Shown one piece after another: positions 1-5,748 of a stretch of DNA of 8,979 nt. The DNA lies in NCBI GenBank assembly GCA_937880335.1, contig CALFLJ010000076.1, positions 1 to 8,979 on the forward strand, read 5' to 3'. Source of the stretch: an uncultured Succinatimonas sp. GTDB taxonomy: Bacteria; Pseudomonadota; Gammaproteobacteria; Enterobacterales; Succinivibrionaceae. The notes under the pieces are model-generated. The model made no database searches, had not been told where the DNA came from, and worked only from the letters and a program-made list of their open reading frames with translations. Position 1 is the stretch's first letter, and each line of letters starts with the position of its first letter. The translations under genes and the position numbers were made by a program.

Positions 1-1
1 C

Positions 2-241
2 GTGTCTTTTATGGACTAAATAAAGAGTCTCTGGCAACGGTACAACCTGCACAAGTGAGCCTATTATATTTTTTTTGACACAAAATACCAAATTTGGGGC
101 CTTCTTTCTTGCAACGCCGATAGCCCCAAGTCTAGTGTAAACAAGCCCTATGTTGGGACAGCTTTTGCAGGGGAGAGTAAAGCTTTCGACTTTATTTGAG
201 AGTTGAATACAACTTATATAATTGGTAACTGATATAATTGA
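2..241 (-). pseudogene. possible decayed LysR-type regulator C-terminal fragment
   Basis: The minus strand is open without a stop for 80 codons from 241 to the left edge, where it runs off the window. Its last 48 codons (145 down to 2) read like the end of a LysR-family effector domain: a Gly-Val-Ala stretch, a Pro, then GSLVQVVPLPETLYLVHKRH, which resembles the common G-x-LV-x-V-L-P...LYLV...R pattern. No plausible start codon or helix-turn-helix is present: a stop at 242-244 and kdsB occupy the place where the N-terminal half would be. If real, it is therefore a remnant and not a working regulator. The similarity is from memory and short, so chance is a real alternative. A plus-strand frame ending in TGA at 76-78 (26 codons) also runs in from the left edge, and I cannot assign it. 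Confidence 0.22.
196..222 (+). promoter_or_regulatory. candidate kdsB promoter
   Basis: TTGAGA (196-201) and a perfect TATAAT (217-222) are separated by 15 bases, slightly shorter than the preferred 16-18. Transcription would begin near 229, giving a leader of roughly 44 bases before the kdsB ATG. A second TATAAT lies at 233-238 inside a repeated ATATAATTG motif, but it has no convincing -35 partner. The assignment is by consensus only. Confidence 0.4.
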
Positions 242-272
242 TCAAAATCTAACATACATTGAGAAGGTTTAT

Positions 273-1037
273 ATGTCTGAATATATTATTGCAATCCCAG
301 CCCGTTATGCATCATCAAGATTGCCGGGTAAACCATTAGCTGATGTGGGTGGAATGCCCATGATTAAGCGTGTTGCTCTTCAAGCTTTAAGCTCAAAGGC
401 AAGTCGCGTCATCATTTGTGTTGACGATGAGCGCGTTGCTAATGTTTTAACTGATCTTAATGTTGAAGTATGCATGACTTCAAAGGAATGCAAGTGTGGC
501 ACTGACAGAATTGCTGAAATGATTAAAAATTTAAGCATACCTGATGATACTGTTGTCGTAAATATTCAGGGAGATGAGCCTCTAATAAATCCAGAGCATA
601 TTGATGCTGTGGCTAATCTTTTAATTGAAAGCAAAGCTGATATGTCAACATTAGCCGCAAAGATTGACAATATTCACGATGTTTTCGATCCAAATTGCGT
701 TAAGGTTGTTTTAGACAATAATAGTATGGCCTTATATTTCTCGCGTGCTCCTATTCCTTACGAGCGCGATAATTTTTCAAAGGGAGATATAAGTGAGCTT
801 AAATTCCCTCATTACCATCATATTGGTCTTTACGCTTATAAAGCTAAGACTGTAGTTGATTACAGTGCAATGTCTCAAACAGATCTTGAGGTATGCGAGT
901 CCTTAGAGCAGTTAAGACTTTTACAAAGAGGCTATAAGATTGCTGTTTCATTAACATCAAGGCCGCCTGAAATTGGTGTTGATACTAAAGATGATCTTAT
1001 TCGTGTCAATGAGATTCTAAAAGCCAGTCACAAATAA
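273..1037 (+). CDS. kdsB: KdsB, CMP-KDO synthetase (3-deoxy-manno-octulosonate cytidylyltransferase)
   Basis: The enzyme activates KDO with CTP to CMP-KDO in the cytoplasm, supplying the inner-core sugar of lipopolysaccharide. The 254-residue product has near the usual family length (about 250). The N-terminal nucleotide-binding motif IPARYASSRLPGKPL spans residues 8-22. VNIQGDEPLI (96-105) carries the Asp (D101) expected to bind metal, SRAPIPY is at 157-163, HIGLYAY at 183-189, and GVDT at 235-238 supplies the second metal-binding Asp (D237). The ATG at 273 is preferred over a TTG at 222: it is preceded by GAGAAGG (261-267) at good spacing, and the family starts just before the IPAR motif. 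The usual H-x-S-G-T segment reads CKCGT (C73-T77), an oddity discussed separately. The gene stands alone between its own promoter region and a terminator. The lpxK-type neighbours common in gammaproteobacteria are not visible. Confidence 0.97.
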   Translation: MSEYIIAIPARYASSRLPGKPLADVGGMPMIKRVALQALSSKASRVIICVDDERVANVLTDLNVEVCMTSKECKCGTDRIAEMIKNLSIPDDTVVVNIQGDEPLINPEHIDAVANLLIESKADMSTLAAKIDNIHDVFDPNCVKVVLDNNSMALYFSRAPIPYERDNFSKGDISELKFPHYHHIGLYAYKAKTVVDYSAMSQTDLEVCESLEQLRLLQRGYKIAVSLTSRPPEIGVDTKDDLIRVNEILKASHK

Positions 1038-1072
1038 AAAAATTGGGGGTATAGTATGACCCCCGATTTTTT
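1038..1072 (+). terminator. Rho-independent terminator after kdsB
   Basis: GGGGGT (1045-1050) pairs with ACCCCC (1059-1064) around an 8-base loop and is followed by a run of six T after GA. A run of A precedes the stem, so the A/T tracts extend the helix and the element could also stop transcription arriving from the right. It begins directly at the kdsB stop codon. Confidence 0.9.
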
Positions 1073-1548
1073 CAATTAAAATATTTTATCTTCATATTGA
1101 CAGAACGTTAAGGTACAAATACGTAAACCTTTAAATTTTGCTCTCATAAAAATGTTTATAAGGCAGAATTTGTCACTGTTCTTTTCACATATTTAATCTA
1201 GCGAAGTTTAATTTATTGTATCAGATATTAAAGAAATACCTGTTGTTATTGTAAATGCCTCTGTAATGTTATAGTTTTTTTTTAATTTTCACTACTCTTT
1301 CTTTAATAGATGACCAAGAGCTAAGATTGTATGCTCAAAATAAAAATATTAGATCTAACTTGTTGAAATATATTATTTTACTTATTACAAGTATGTTATT
1401 TGTTATGACAGTTAACTACCTTATTTTGCTTTGAGAATGGATCTTTTATTCTGGATTTGAAACAGAGTCAATAAATTTAAGTTCTTATCCTGAATATGTA
1501 GAGTAGTTTTATAAGCTTTTTAAATTAATAATTTTTTCAAAATTCTAA
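1073..1548. other. AT-rich region without an intact gene
   Basis: About 475 very AT-rich bases separate the kdsB terminator from the thiC promoter. I see no intact start-to-stop gene, tRNA, insertion-sequence end or repeat array. One plus-strand frame is open from 1267 apart from a TGA at 1432-1434 and a TAG at 1504-1506. It reads as a polar, basic stretch followed by a hydrophobic, membrane-like segment (see findings). It has no usable start codon or ribosome binding site, so it is at best a gene relic. Confidence 0.5.
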
Positions 1549-1577
1549 TTGAACCTTTTTTAAATAGGTACGATAAT
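1549..1577 (+). promoter_or_regulatory. sigma70-type promoter of the thi operon
   Basis: TTGAAC (1549-1554) and GATAAT (1572-1577) are separated by exactly 17 bases. Predicted initiation at about 1583-1585 would place the first nucleotide of the transcript at the base of riboswitch helix P1, leaving essentially no unstructured leader. Consensus match and position support the call; no transcript data are available. Confidence 0.7.
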
Positions 1578-1584
1578 AGCTTTG

Positions 1585-1667
1585 CTTGTCGGAGTGCCGA
1601 AAGGCTGAGATTGCATTAGCAAAATCCGTATTACCTGATCGAGATAAAGCTCGCGTAGGGAACAATC
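1585..1667 (+). promoter_or_regulatory. TPP riboswitch aptamer (THI element)
   Basis: The aptamer senses thiamine pyrophosphate in the nascent thi mRNA. Both signature blocks are present: GGCTGAGA (1603-1610) and ACCTGAT (1633-1639), the latter leading to GCGTAGGGAA (1653-1662). P1 can form from TTGT (1586-1589) with ACAA (1662-1665), and P2 from CGGA (1590-1593) with TCCG (1625-1628). P3 is a very short GCC-GAAA-GGC hairpin (1596-1605) with a GNRA-type loop. An optional extra stem is TTGC/GCAA (1611-1614 with 1619-1622). P5 can form from CGAG/CTCG around 1640-1653. It sits directly upstream of thiC, the commonest target of this riboswitch class. Confidence 0.97.
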
Positions 1668-1715
1668 GCCTTCGGCATGCACCGGTATTTTATAAAAGAG
1701 GACCTGTTACATGCC
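1668..1715 (+). promoter_or_regulatory. riboswitch expression platform and thiC ribosome binding site
   Basis: The segment between the aptamer and thiC has no T-tract terminator, so control is probably at translation. The Shine-Dalgarno AGAGGA (1697-1702) lies 8 bases before the ATG at 1711. GGCATG (1674-1679) is exactly complementary to CATGCC (1710-1715), which contains the start codon. Further pairs (AC/GT and GGT/ACC) can stack inside, leaving the Shine-Dalgarno in or near the loop. The same 1668-1678 segment can instead pair with aptamer bases 1595-1605. These mutually exclusive pairings suggest the switch; the direction of control is inferred. Confidence 0.6.
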
Positions 1716-3264
1716 TAAGAACACCACTTTTTCTGTTGATAAAAAGCGTATTTACATCAACGGTTCCACACCTGAAATAAAAGTTCCATTTGACAAACTT
1801 ACCTTAAGTAATGGTGAGAGCCTTTTGCTTTATACAGTAGAAGGACCTGATACAAACGCCTTACAGTTGCCAAAATTACGTGAAAAATGGCAATGTAGCT
1901 CTTGTGATGGAGAGGCTCGTAAGGTTAAAAAAACTCAACTTGATTGTGCAAAGGAAGGTATTGTCACCAAAGAGATGGAGTATGTGGCAATCCGTGAGTC
2001 TTATAAATATGGCTCTGACATGACATTTACTCCAGATGATGTTAAAGCTCAATTAAGCCGTGGTACTGCAGTTATTCCTTGTAATATAAACCACCCAGAG
2101 GCTGAACCTATGATTATAGGAAAGAGCTTCTCTGTTAAGGTTAACTCAAATATTGGCGCATCATCGTTATCCTCAGGCTTTGTTGAGGAAGTTGCAAAGT
2201 TAAGATTATCAATAAAACATGGTGCTGATACCGTAATGGATCTATCAACTGGTATTGATGATTTAACCGGATTGCGTAATGCTATTTTAAGAGCATCACC
2301 TGTGCCAATAGGCACAGTTCCTGTATATGAGGCTTTAGATAGAGCTCATGGTGATATTAATTCTTTAACATGGGATCTGTTCCGTCAAACTGTAATTGAT
2401 CAAGCAAAACAGGGTGTTGATTATTTCACTATTCATGCAGGTTTAGTGTCAAGTCTTCTTCCACATGCTGCAGCTCGCACCTTGGGAATCGTTTCTCGCG
2501 GTGGTTCAATCATGGCAAATTGTATGTGTCGCCGTGATGAGGAAAACATGGCCTTCACTCATTTTGACGAGCTTTTAGAAATTTGCCACGATTATGATGT
2601 TGCTTTATCTTTAGGTGATGGTTTAAGACCTGGCTGTCTTAATGATGCCTGCGATGAGGCTCAATATGGAGAGTTAAGAGAAATAGGTAAGCTTGCAACT
2701 CGCTGCTATGAGGCTGGTGTGCAGTGTTTTATTGAAGGTCCAGGTCATGTGCCTTTAAATCGTGTTAAAGAAAATCAGGAGCTTGAGGATAAATACTGTA
2801 ACCATGCACCTTTCTACACATTAGGACCACTTGTAACTGATATTGCTCCAGGCTATGACCATATAACATCAGCAATAGGTGGAGCAAATATTGCCTATTA
2901 CGGAACTGCAATGCTTTGCTATGTAACACCCGCTGAGCATCTTGCACTACCAACTGCAGATGATGTTAAGACCGGACTTATTACCTATAAGCTTGCAGCT
3001 CACGCAGCTGATGTAGCAAAGGGATTACCTGGCGCAATCTTGCGCGATGATGCTATGGCTCGTGCACGTGCTGAATTTAGATGGTTTGATCAATTTGCCT
3101 TATCTTTAGACCCATATCATGCCTATGAGGTCTGGAAGTCTCAAATGCCTGAGGAATGTGAAACACGTGGCCATCAGCCTTCATTCTGCTCTATGTGTGG
3201 CCCTCGTTTCTGTCCTATTCGCTTAAATCGTTACTTACAGGATAAATACAATGTCAAAAAGTAA
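1711..3264 (+). CDS. thiC: ThiC, phosphomethylpyrimidine synthase (HMP-P synthase)
   Basis: This radical-SAM enzyme rearranges 5-aminoimidazole ribotide to 4-amino-5-hydroxymethyl-2-methylpyrimidine phosphate, the pyrimidine half of thiamine. The C-terminal cluster motif C493-x2-C496-x4-C501 is intact. The conserved core is clear: NINHPEAEPMIIG, DYFTIHAG (from D237), SRGGS (from S262), SLGDGLRPG, EGPGHVPL and LGPLVTDIAPGYDH. At 517 residues it is clearly shorter than the E. coli enzyme (631). The N-terminal extension before KRIYI is trimmed, and the segments around residues 40-75 and 95-105 are shortened, while catalytic elements are kept. The start is set by the Shine-Dalgarno at 1697-1702. 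The gene is first in the operon, under the TPP riboswitch, and its end overlaps thiDE by 14 bases. Confidence 0.98.
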   Translation: MPKNTTFSVDKKRIYINGSTPEIKVPFDKLTLSNGESLLLYTVEGPDTNALQLPKLREKWQCSSCDGEARKVKKTQLDCAKEGIVTKEMEYVAIRESYKYGSDMTFTPDDVKAQLSRGTAVIPCNINHPEAEPMIIGKSFSVKVNSNIGASSLSSGFVEEVAKLRLSIKHGADTVMDLSTGIDDLTGLRNAILRASPVPIGTVPVYEALDRAHGDINSLTWDLFRQTVIDQAKQGVDYFTIHAGLVSSLLPHAAARTLGIVSRGGSIMANCMCRRDEENMAFTHFDELLEICHDYDVALSLGDGLRPGCLNDACDEAQYGELREIGKLATRCYEAGVQCFIEGPGHVPLNRVKENQELEDKYCNHAPFYTLGPLVTDIAPGYDHITSAIGGANIAYYGTAMLCYVTPAEHLALPTADDVKTGLITYKLAAHAADVAKGLPGAILRDDAMARARAEFRWFDQFALSLDPYHAYEVWKSQMPEECETRGHQPSFCSMCGPRFCPIRLNRYLQDKYNVKK

Positions 3265-4747
3265 TCGTCCTTATGTTTTATTAGTAGCAGGCGTAGATTC
3301 AGGTGGCGGTGCAGGTATTACCGCCGACTGTCTTACATGTCATGATTTAGGAGCATGGCCTCTTCCTGTTGTAAGCGCTCTGACAGCTCAGTCTTTAAAA
3401 CGGGTAAGTGCAGTTGAGGCGGTATCTCCTCAAATGTTTAAGACTACCTTAGACACAGTGCTTGAGGATTTTGGTAAGCCTCAAGCTGTTAAAGTCGGGG
3501 TTATTACTTCGCAGAAGATTTTAGAAATCCTACTTGAGGCATTAGAAGGAGAGCTTCGTGACGTCCCTGTAGTTTGGGATCCTGTTTTATGCGCTACTGC
3601 AGGGGGGCTGGATAGTTGTGATTTGACCTTGAATTTAGATAGAATTTTAAAGGTTTCAACTATCTTTACTCCTAATTTACCTGAAGCTTTAACTTTAAGT
3701 GGCATAAGCCATGACGAATTTAATGAAAAAGGGGCTAAGTTTTTAGGTAAGTTTTTCTTAGATAAAGGAGCTTTAGCTGTAGTTGTAAAAGGAGGACATC
3801 AGAAAGGTGGCCTTACAAGCGAAGATATCTTAGTTACTCAAAATTTAAATACCTCTTTTGTTACTCAAAAATTTCCAAATGATGGTGTTCATGGTGGCGG
3901 GTGTGCCTTATCTACAGCTTTAGCATCTCTTTTAGCTCAAGGCTATGCTATAGAAGATAGTATGCTCTTGGCAAAGAGCTATATTTATCGAGGCATAAAG
4001 GAACCTGCTTTAGCAATTGAAAGTAATAGACCTCCCTGCGGACATCACGGTTTTGATTTTAGTTTAGATGATCTGCCTAAAGTTTATGAGGATGGCTTTC
4101 CTAAAGAGTCAGAGGCTTTTTTACCGTGCCCTTTAAAACTTGGTTTGTACCCTGTTTTAGATAGTCCAAAATGGATTGAGAGACTACTTAAATTAGGGGT
4201 TAAAACAGTACAGCTACGTATTAAAGACAGAAATGCACCGAATCTTTTAGAGGATATTAAAGAAGCTGTCTCTTTAGGCCATAAATATAATGCGCGCGTT
4301 TTTATTGATGACTATTATGATTTGGCAATTGAAGCTAAAGCGTATGGCGTCCATTTGGGAATGGAAGATCTTAAAGTTGCTGATCTTAAGAAGATTAGAG
4401 AGGCAAACCTCCGTTTAGGTGTGTCAACTCATGGACCTTATGAAATGGCAAAAGCATTACAGCTTAAACCATCTTATATAGCCTTAGGTCATATATTTCC
4501 AACTTTAAGTAAGAAAATGCCATCAAAACCTCAGGGCGTTGAAAAGCTTTTAAGAGAGCAGCGCATAATAAAAGACGCAGTTCCTACAGTAGCTATTGGC
4601 GGTATAAAACTTCACAATGTTTTAGATGTTGTTAAGACTAATGTAGGCTCAGTTGCGCTGATTACTGGTATTACTAAAGCTCCAGATCCAGATGCAGAAA
4701 CCCTAAAATGGTTGGAGATAGTCGGTTCTGGGGATAGTGAGGTCTAA
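3251..4747 (+). CDS. thiDE: ThiDE fusion: HMP/HMP-P kinase plus thiamine phosphate synthase
   Basis: This bifunctional protein of 498 residues phosphorylates HMP-P to HMP-PP (ThiD half) and joins it to thiazole phosphate to give thiamine phosphate (ThiE half). The ThiD half (about 1-265) shows the ribokinase-like features DSGGGAGITAD (16-26), ALTAQ (43-47), VVWDPVL, TPNLPEA, VVVKGGH and the anion-hole motif H214-GGG-C218, a variant of the common HGTGC. A linker of about 25 residues follows. ThiE (about 292-498) begins at LGLYPVLDS (297-305), then VQLRIKDR (320-327), IDDYYDLA (352-359), GVHLGMEDL (366-374), GVSTH, GHIFPTLSKKMPS and VAIGGI. Compared with the usual IND[RY] and GQED motifs it has Asp for Asn at 353 and Met for Gln at 371. 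AGGA (3239-3242) lies inside thiC, 8 bases before the ATG, so translation is probably coupled. Such fusions are known in other gammaproteobacteria. Confidence 0.96.
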   Translation: MSKSNRPYVLLVAGVDSGGGAGITADCLTCHDLGAWPLPVVSALTAQSLKRVSAVEAVSPQMFKTTLDTVLEDFGKPQAVKVGVITSQKILEILLEALEGELRDVPVVWDPVLCATAGGLDSCDLTLNLDRILKVSTIFTPNLPEALTLSGISHDEFNEKGAKFLGKFFLDKGALAVVVKGGHQKGGLTSEDILVTQNLNTSFVTQKFPNDGVHGGGCALSTALASLLAQGYAIEDSMLLAKSYIYRGIKEPALAIESNRPPCGHHGFDFSLDDLPKVYEDGFPKESEAFLPCPLKLGLYPVLDSPKWIERLLKLGVKTVQLRIKDRNAPNLLEDIKEAVSLGHKYNARVFIDDYYDLAIEAKAYGVHLGMEDLKVADLKKIREANLRLGVSTHGPYEMAKALQLKPSYIALGHIFPTLSKKMPSKPQGVEKLLREQRIIKDAVPTVAIGGIKLHNVLDVVKTNVGSVALITGITKAPDPDAETLKWLEIVGSGDSEV

Positions 4748-4752
4748 AGTCT

Positions 4753-4953
4753 ATGCAGATTTTTTTAAATGGAGAAAGTCATGAGATAAAAGAGGAGATG
4801 CCTTTAGAAAAACTAATTCCTCTTTTAGGTTTAGCTCCTCAGGGAATTGCCGTGTCTTGTGATGAAAAAATTGTCCCTAAGTCCAAGTGGTCTTTATTTA
4901 TAGTTAAAGATGGAATGAAGCTTGATATCTACAATATGGTAGCGGGAGGTTAG
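4753..4953 (+). CDS. thiS: ThiS, thiazole-biosynthesis sulfur carrier
   Basis: This is a 66-residue ubiquitin-fold sulfur carrier ending in the diagnostic VAGG. The terminal glycine is adenylated and converted to a thiocarboxylate that donates sulfur to ThiG. The N-terminal MQIFLNGE strand and a central LLGL...GIAVS segment match the family, and the length is typical (about 65). It starts 5 bases after thiDE stops; GAGG (4739-4742) inside thiDE is 10 bases upstream. The adenylating partner ThiF, normally encoded beside thiS in enterobacterial-type operons, is not here. Confidence 0.96.
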   Translation: MQIFLNGESHEIKEEMPLEKLIPLLGLAPQGIAVSCDEKIVPKSKWSLFIVKDGMKLDIYNMVAGG

Positions 4954-4955
4954 AT

Positions 4956-5738
4956 ATGAATGATAAATTGGTATTAGCAGGCAAAGAATTTGATAGCAGA
5001 CTTATTATTGGTACAGGCAAGTATTCATCAGGAGATGTTTTAACTGCCTCAGCTAAAGCCTCTTGTGCACAAATTGCCACTATGGCCGTAAAGAGAGTTG
5101 ATACAAAGACTCATAAAGATGAAATTGTAAAACCTTTATTGGATTTAGGTATAACCTTAATGCCTAATACCTCAGGTGCTAAAAATGCCCGTGAGGCTAT
5201 ATTTGCAGCTCAACTGGCTCGTGAAGCTTTAGGTACTGATTGGGTTAAGGTTGAAATTCACCCTGATGTTAAATATTTATTACCAGATCCAGTCGAAACC
5301 TTTAAGGCTTGTGAGGAGCTTGTTAAAGATGGCTTTAAAGTCTTCCCATATATTCAGGCCGATCCTGTTTTGGCTCGTCGCCTTGAGGATATAGGTGTAA
5401 GTGCTGTTATGCCTTTAGGATCACCAATTGGCTCAGCACGCGGAATTGAGACAGCATCAATGATAAAGATCATAATTGAGCAGTGCCACGTTCCTGTAAT
5501 CGTTGATGCTGGTATTGGTGCACCATCAGATGCTGCTTTAGCCTTTGAAATGGGAGCTTCTGCTGTGATGGTTAATACCGCAATTGCAGCTGCAGGTGAT
5601 GCAGTTTTGATGTCTGAGGCATTCGCATTTGCAGCAAAGGCAGGACGCATGGCTTATAAGGCAGGTTTAGCCGGTCGCACGGAGACTGCAAAGGCAACCT
5701 CCCCTATGGAGGCTTTCTTAAAGGAAGCTATGAAATAG
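4956..5738 (+). CDS. thiG: ThiG, thiazole synthase
   Basis: ThiG condenses 1-deoxy-D-xylulose-5-phosphate, dehydroglycine and sulfur from ThiS thiocarboxylate into the thiazole phosphate ring. The 260-residue TIM-barrel protein has the family length. The Schiff-base lysine is expected at K98 in WVKVEIHPD, followed by LLPDP. The phosphate-binding end shows VMPLGSPIGS, VDAGIGAPSDA and GASAVMVNTAIA. The start follows the thiS stop by 2 bases. Its Shine-Dalgarno GGGAGG (4944-4949) is formed by the codons for the terminal Gly-Gly of ThiS, so the carrier's functional tail and the ribosome signal share the same bases. Confidence 0.98.
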   Translation: MNDKLVLAGKEFDSRLIIGTGKYSSGDVLTASAKASCAQIATMAVKRVDTKTHKDEIVKPLLDLGITLMPNTSGAKNAREAIFAAQLAREALGTDWVKVEIHPDVKYLLPDPVETFKACEELVKDGFKVFPYIQADPVLARRLEDIGVSAVMPLGSPIGSARGIETASMIKIIIEQCHVPVIVDAGIGAPSDAALAFEMGASAVMVNTAIAAAGDAVLMSEAFAFAAKAGRMAYKAGLAGRTETAKATSPMEAFLKEAMK

Positions 5739-5748
5739 GGAGTAGATT

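Noticed and set aside
75..80. Perfect TTGACA as a -35 element
   Set aside because: At 16-18 bases downstream the sequence is GC-rich (around TTTGGGGCC) with no -10 hexamer.
222..272. TTG-started N-terminal extension of KdsB
   Set aside because: It has no Shine-Dalgarno and overlaps the likely -10 element. The ATG at 273 has a good ribosome binding site and matches the family start.
1432..1434. TGA recoded as selenocysteine or tryptophan
   Set aside because: There is no intact start, no second conserved feature and no convincing SECIS-type hairpin. All firm genes in the window end at TAA or TAG and give no support for a changed code.
1586..1780. 64-codon plus-strand open frame across the riboswitch and thiC start
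   Set aside because: It covers the structured TPP aptamer in another frame, lacks a ribosome binding site and has no recognisable protein features.
2049..2315. Minus-strand open frames inside thiC, thiDE, thiG and thiH
   Set aside because: All lie wholly within strongly conserved coding sequence on the other strand and resemble no protein family. They are antisense shadows.
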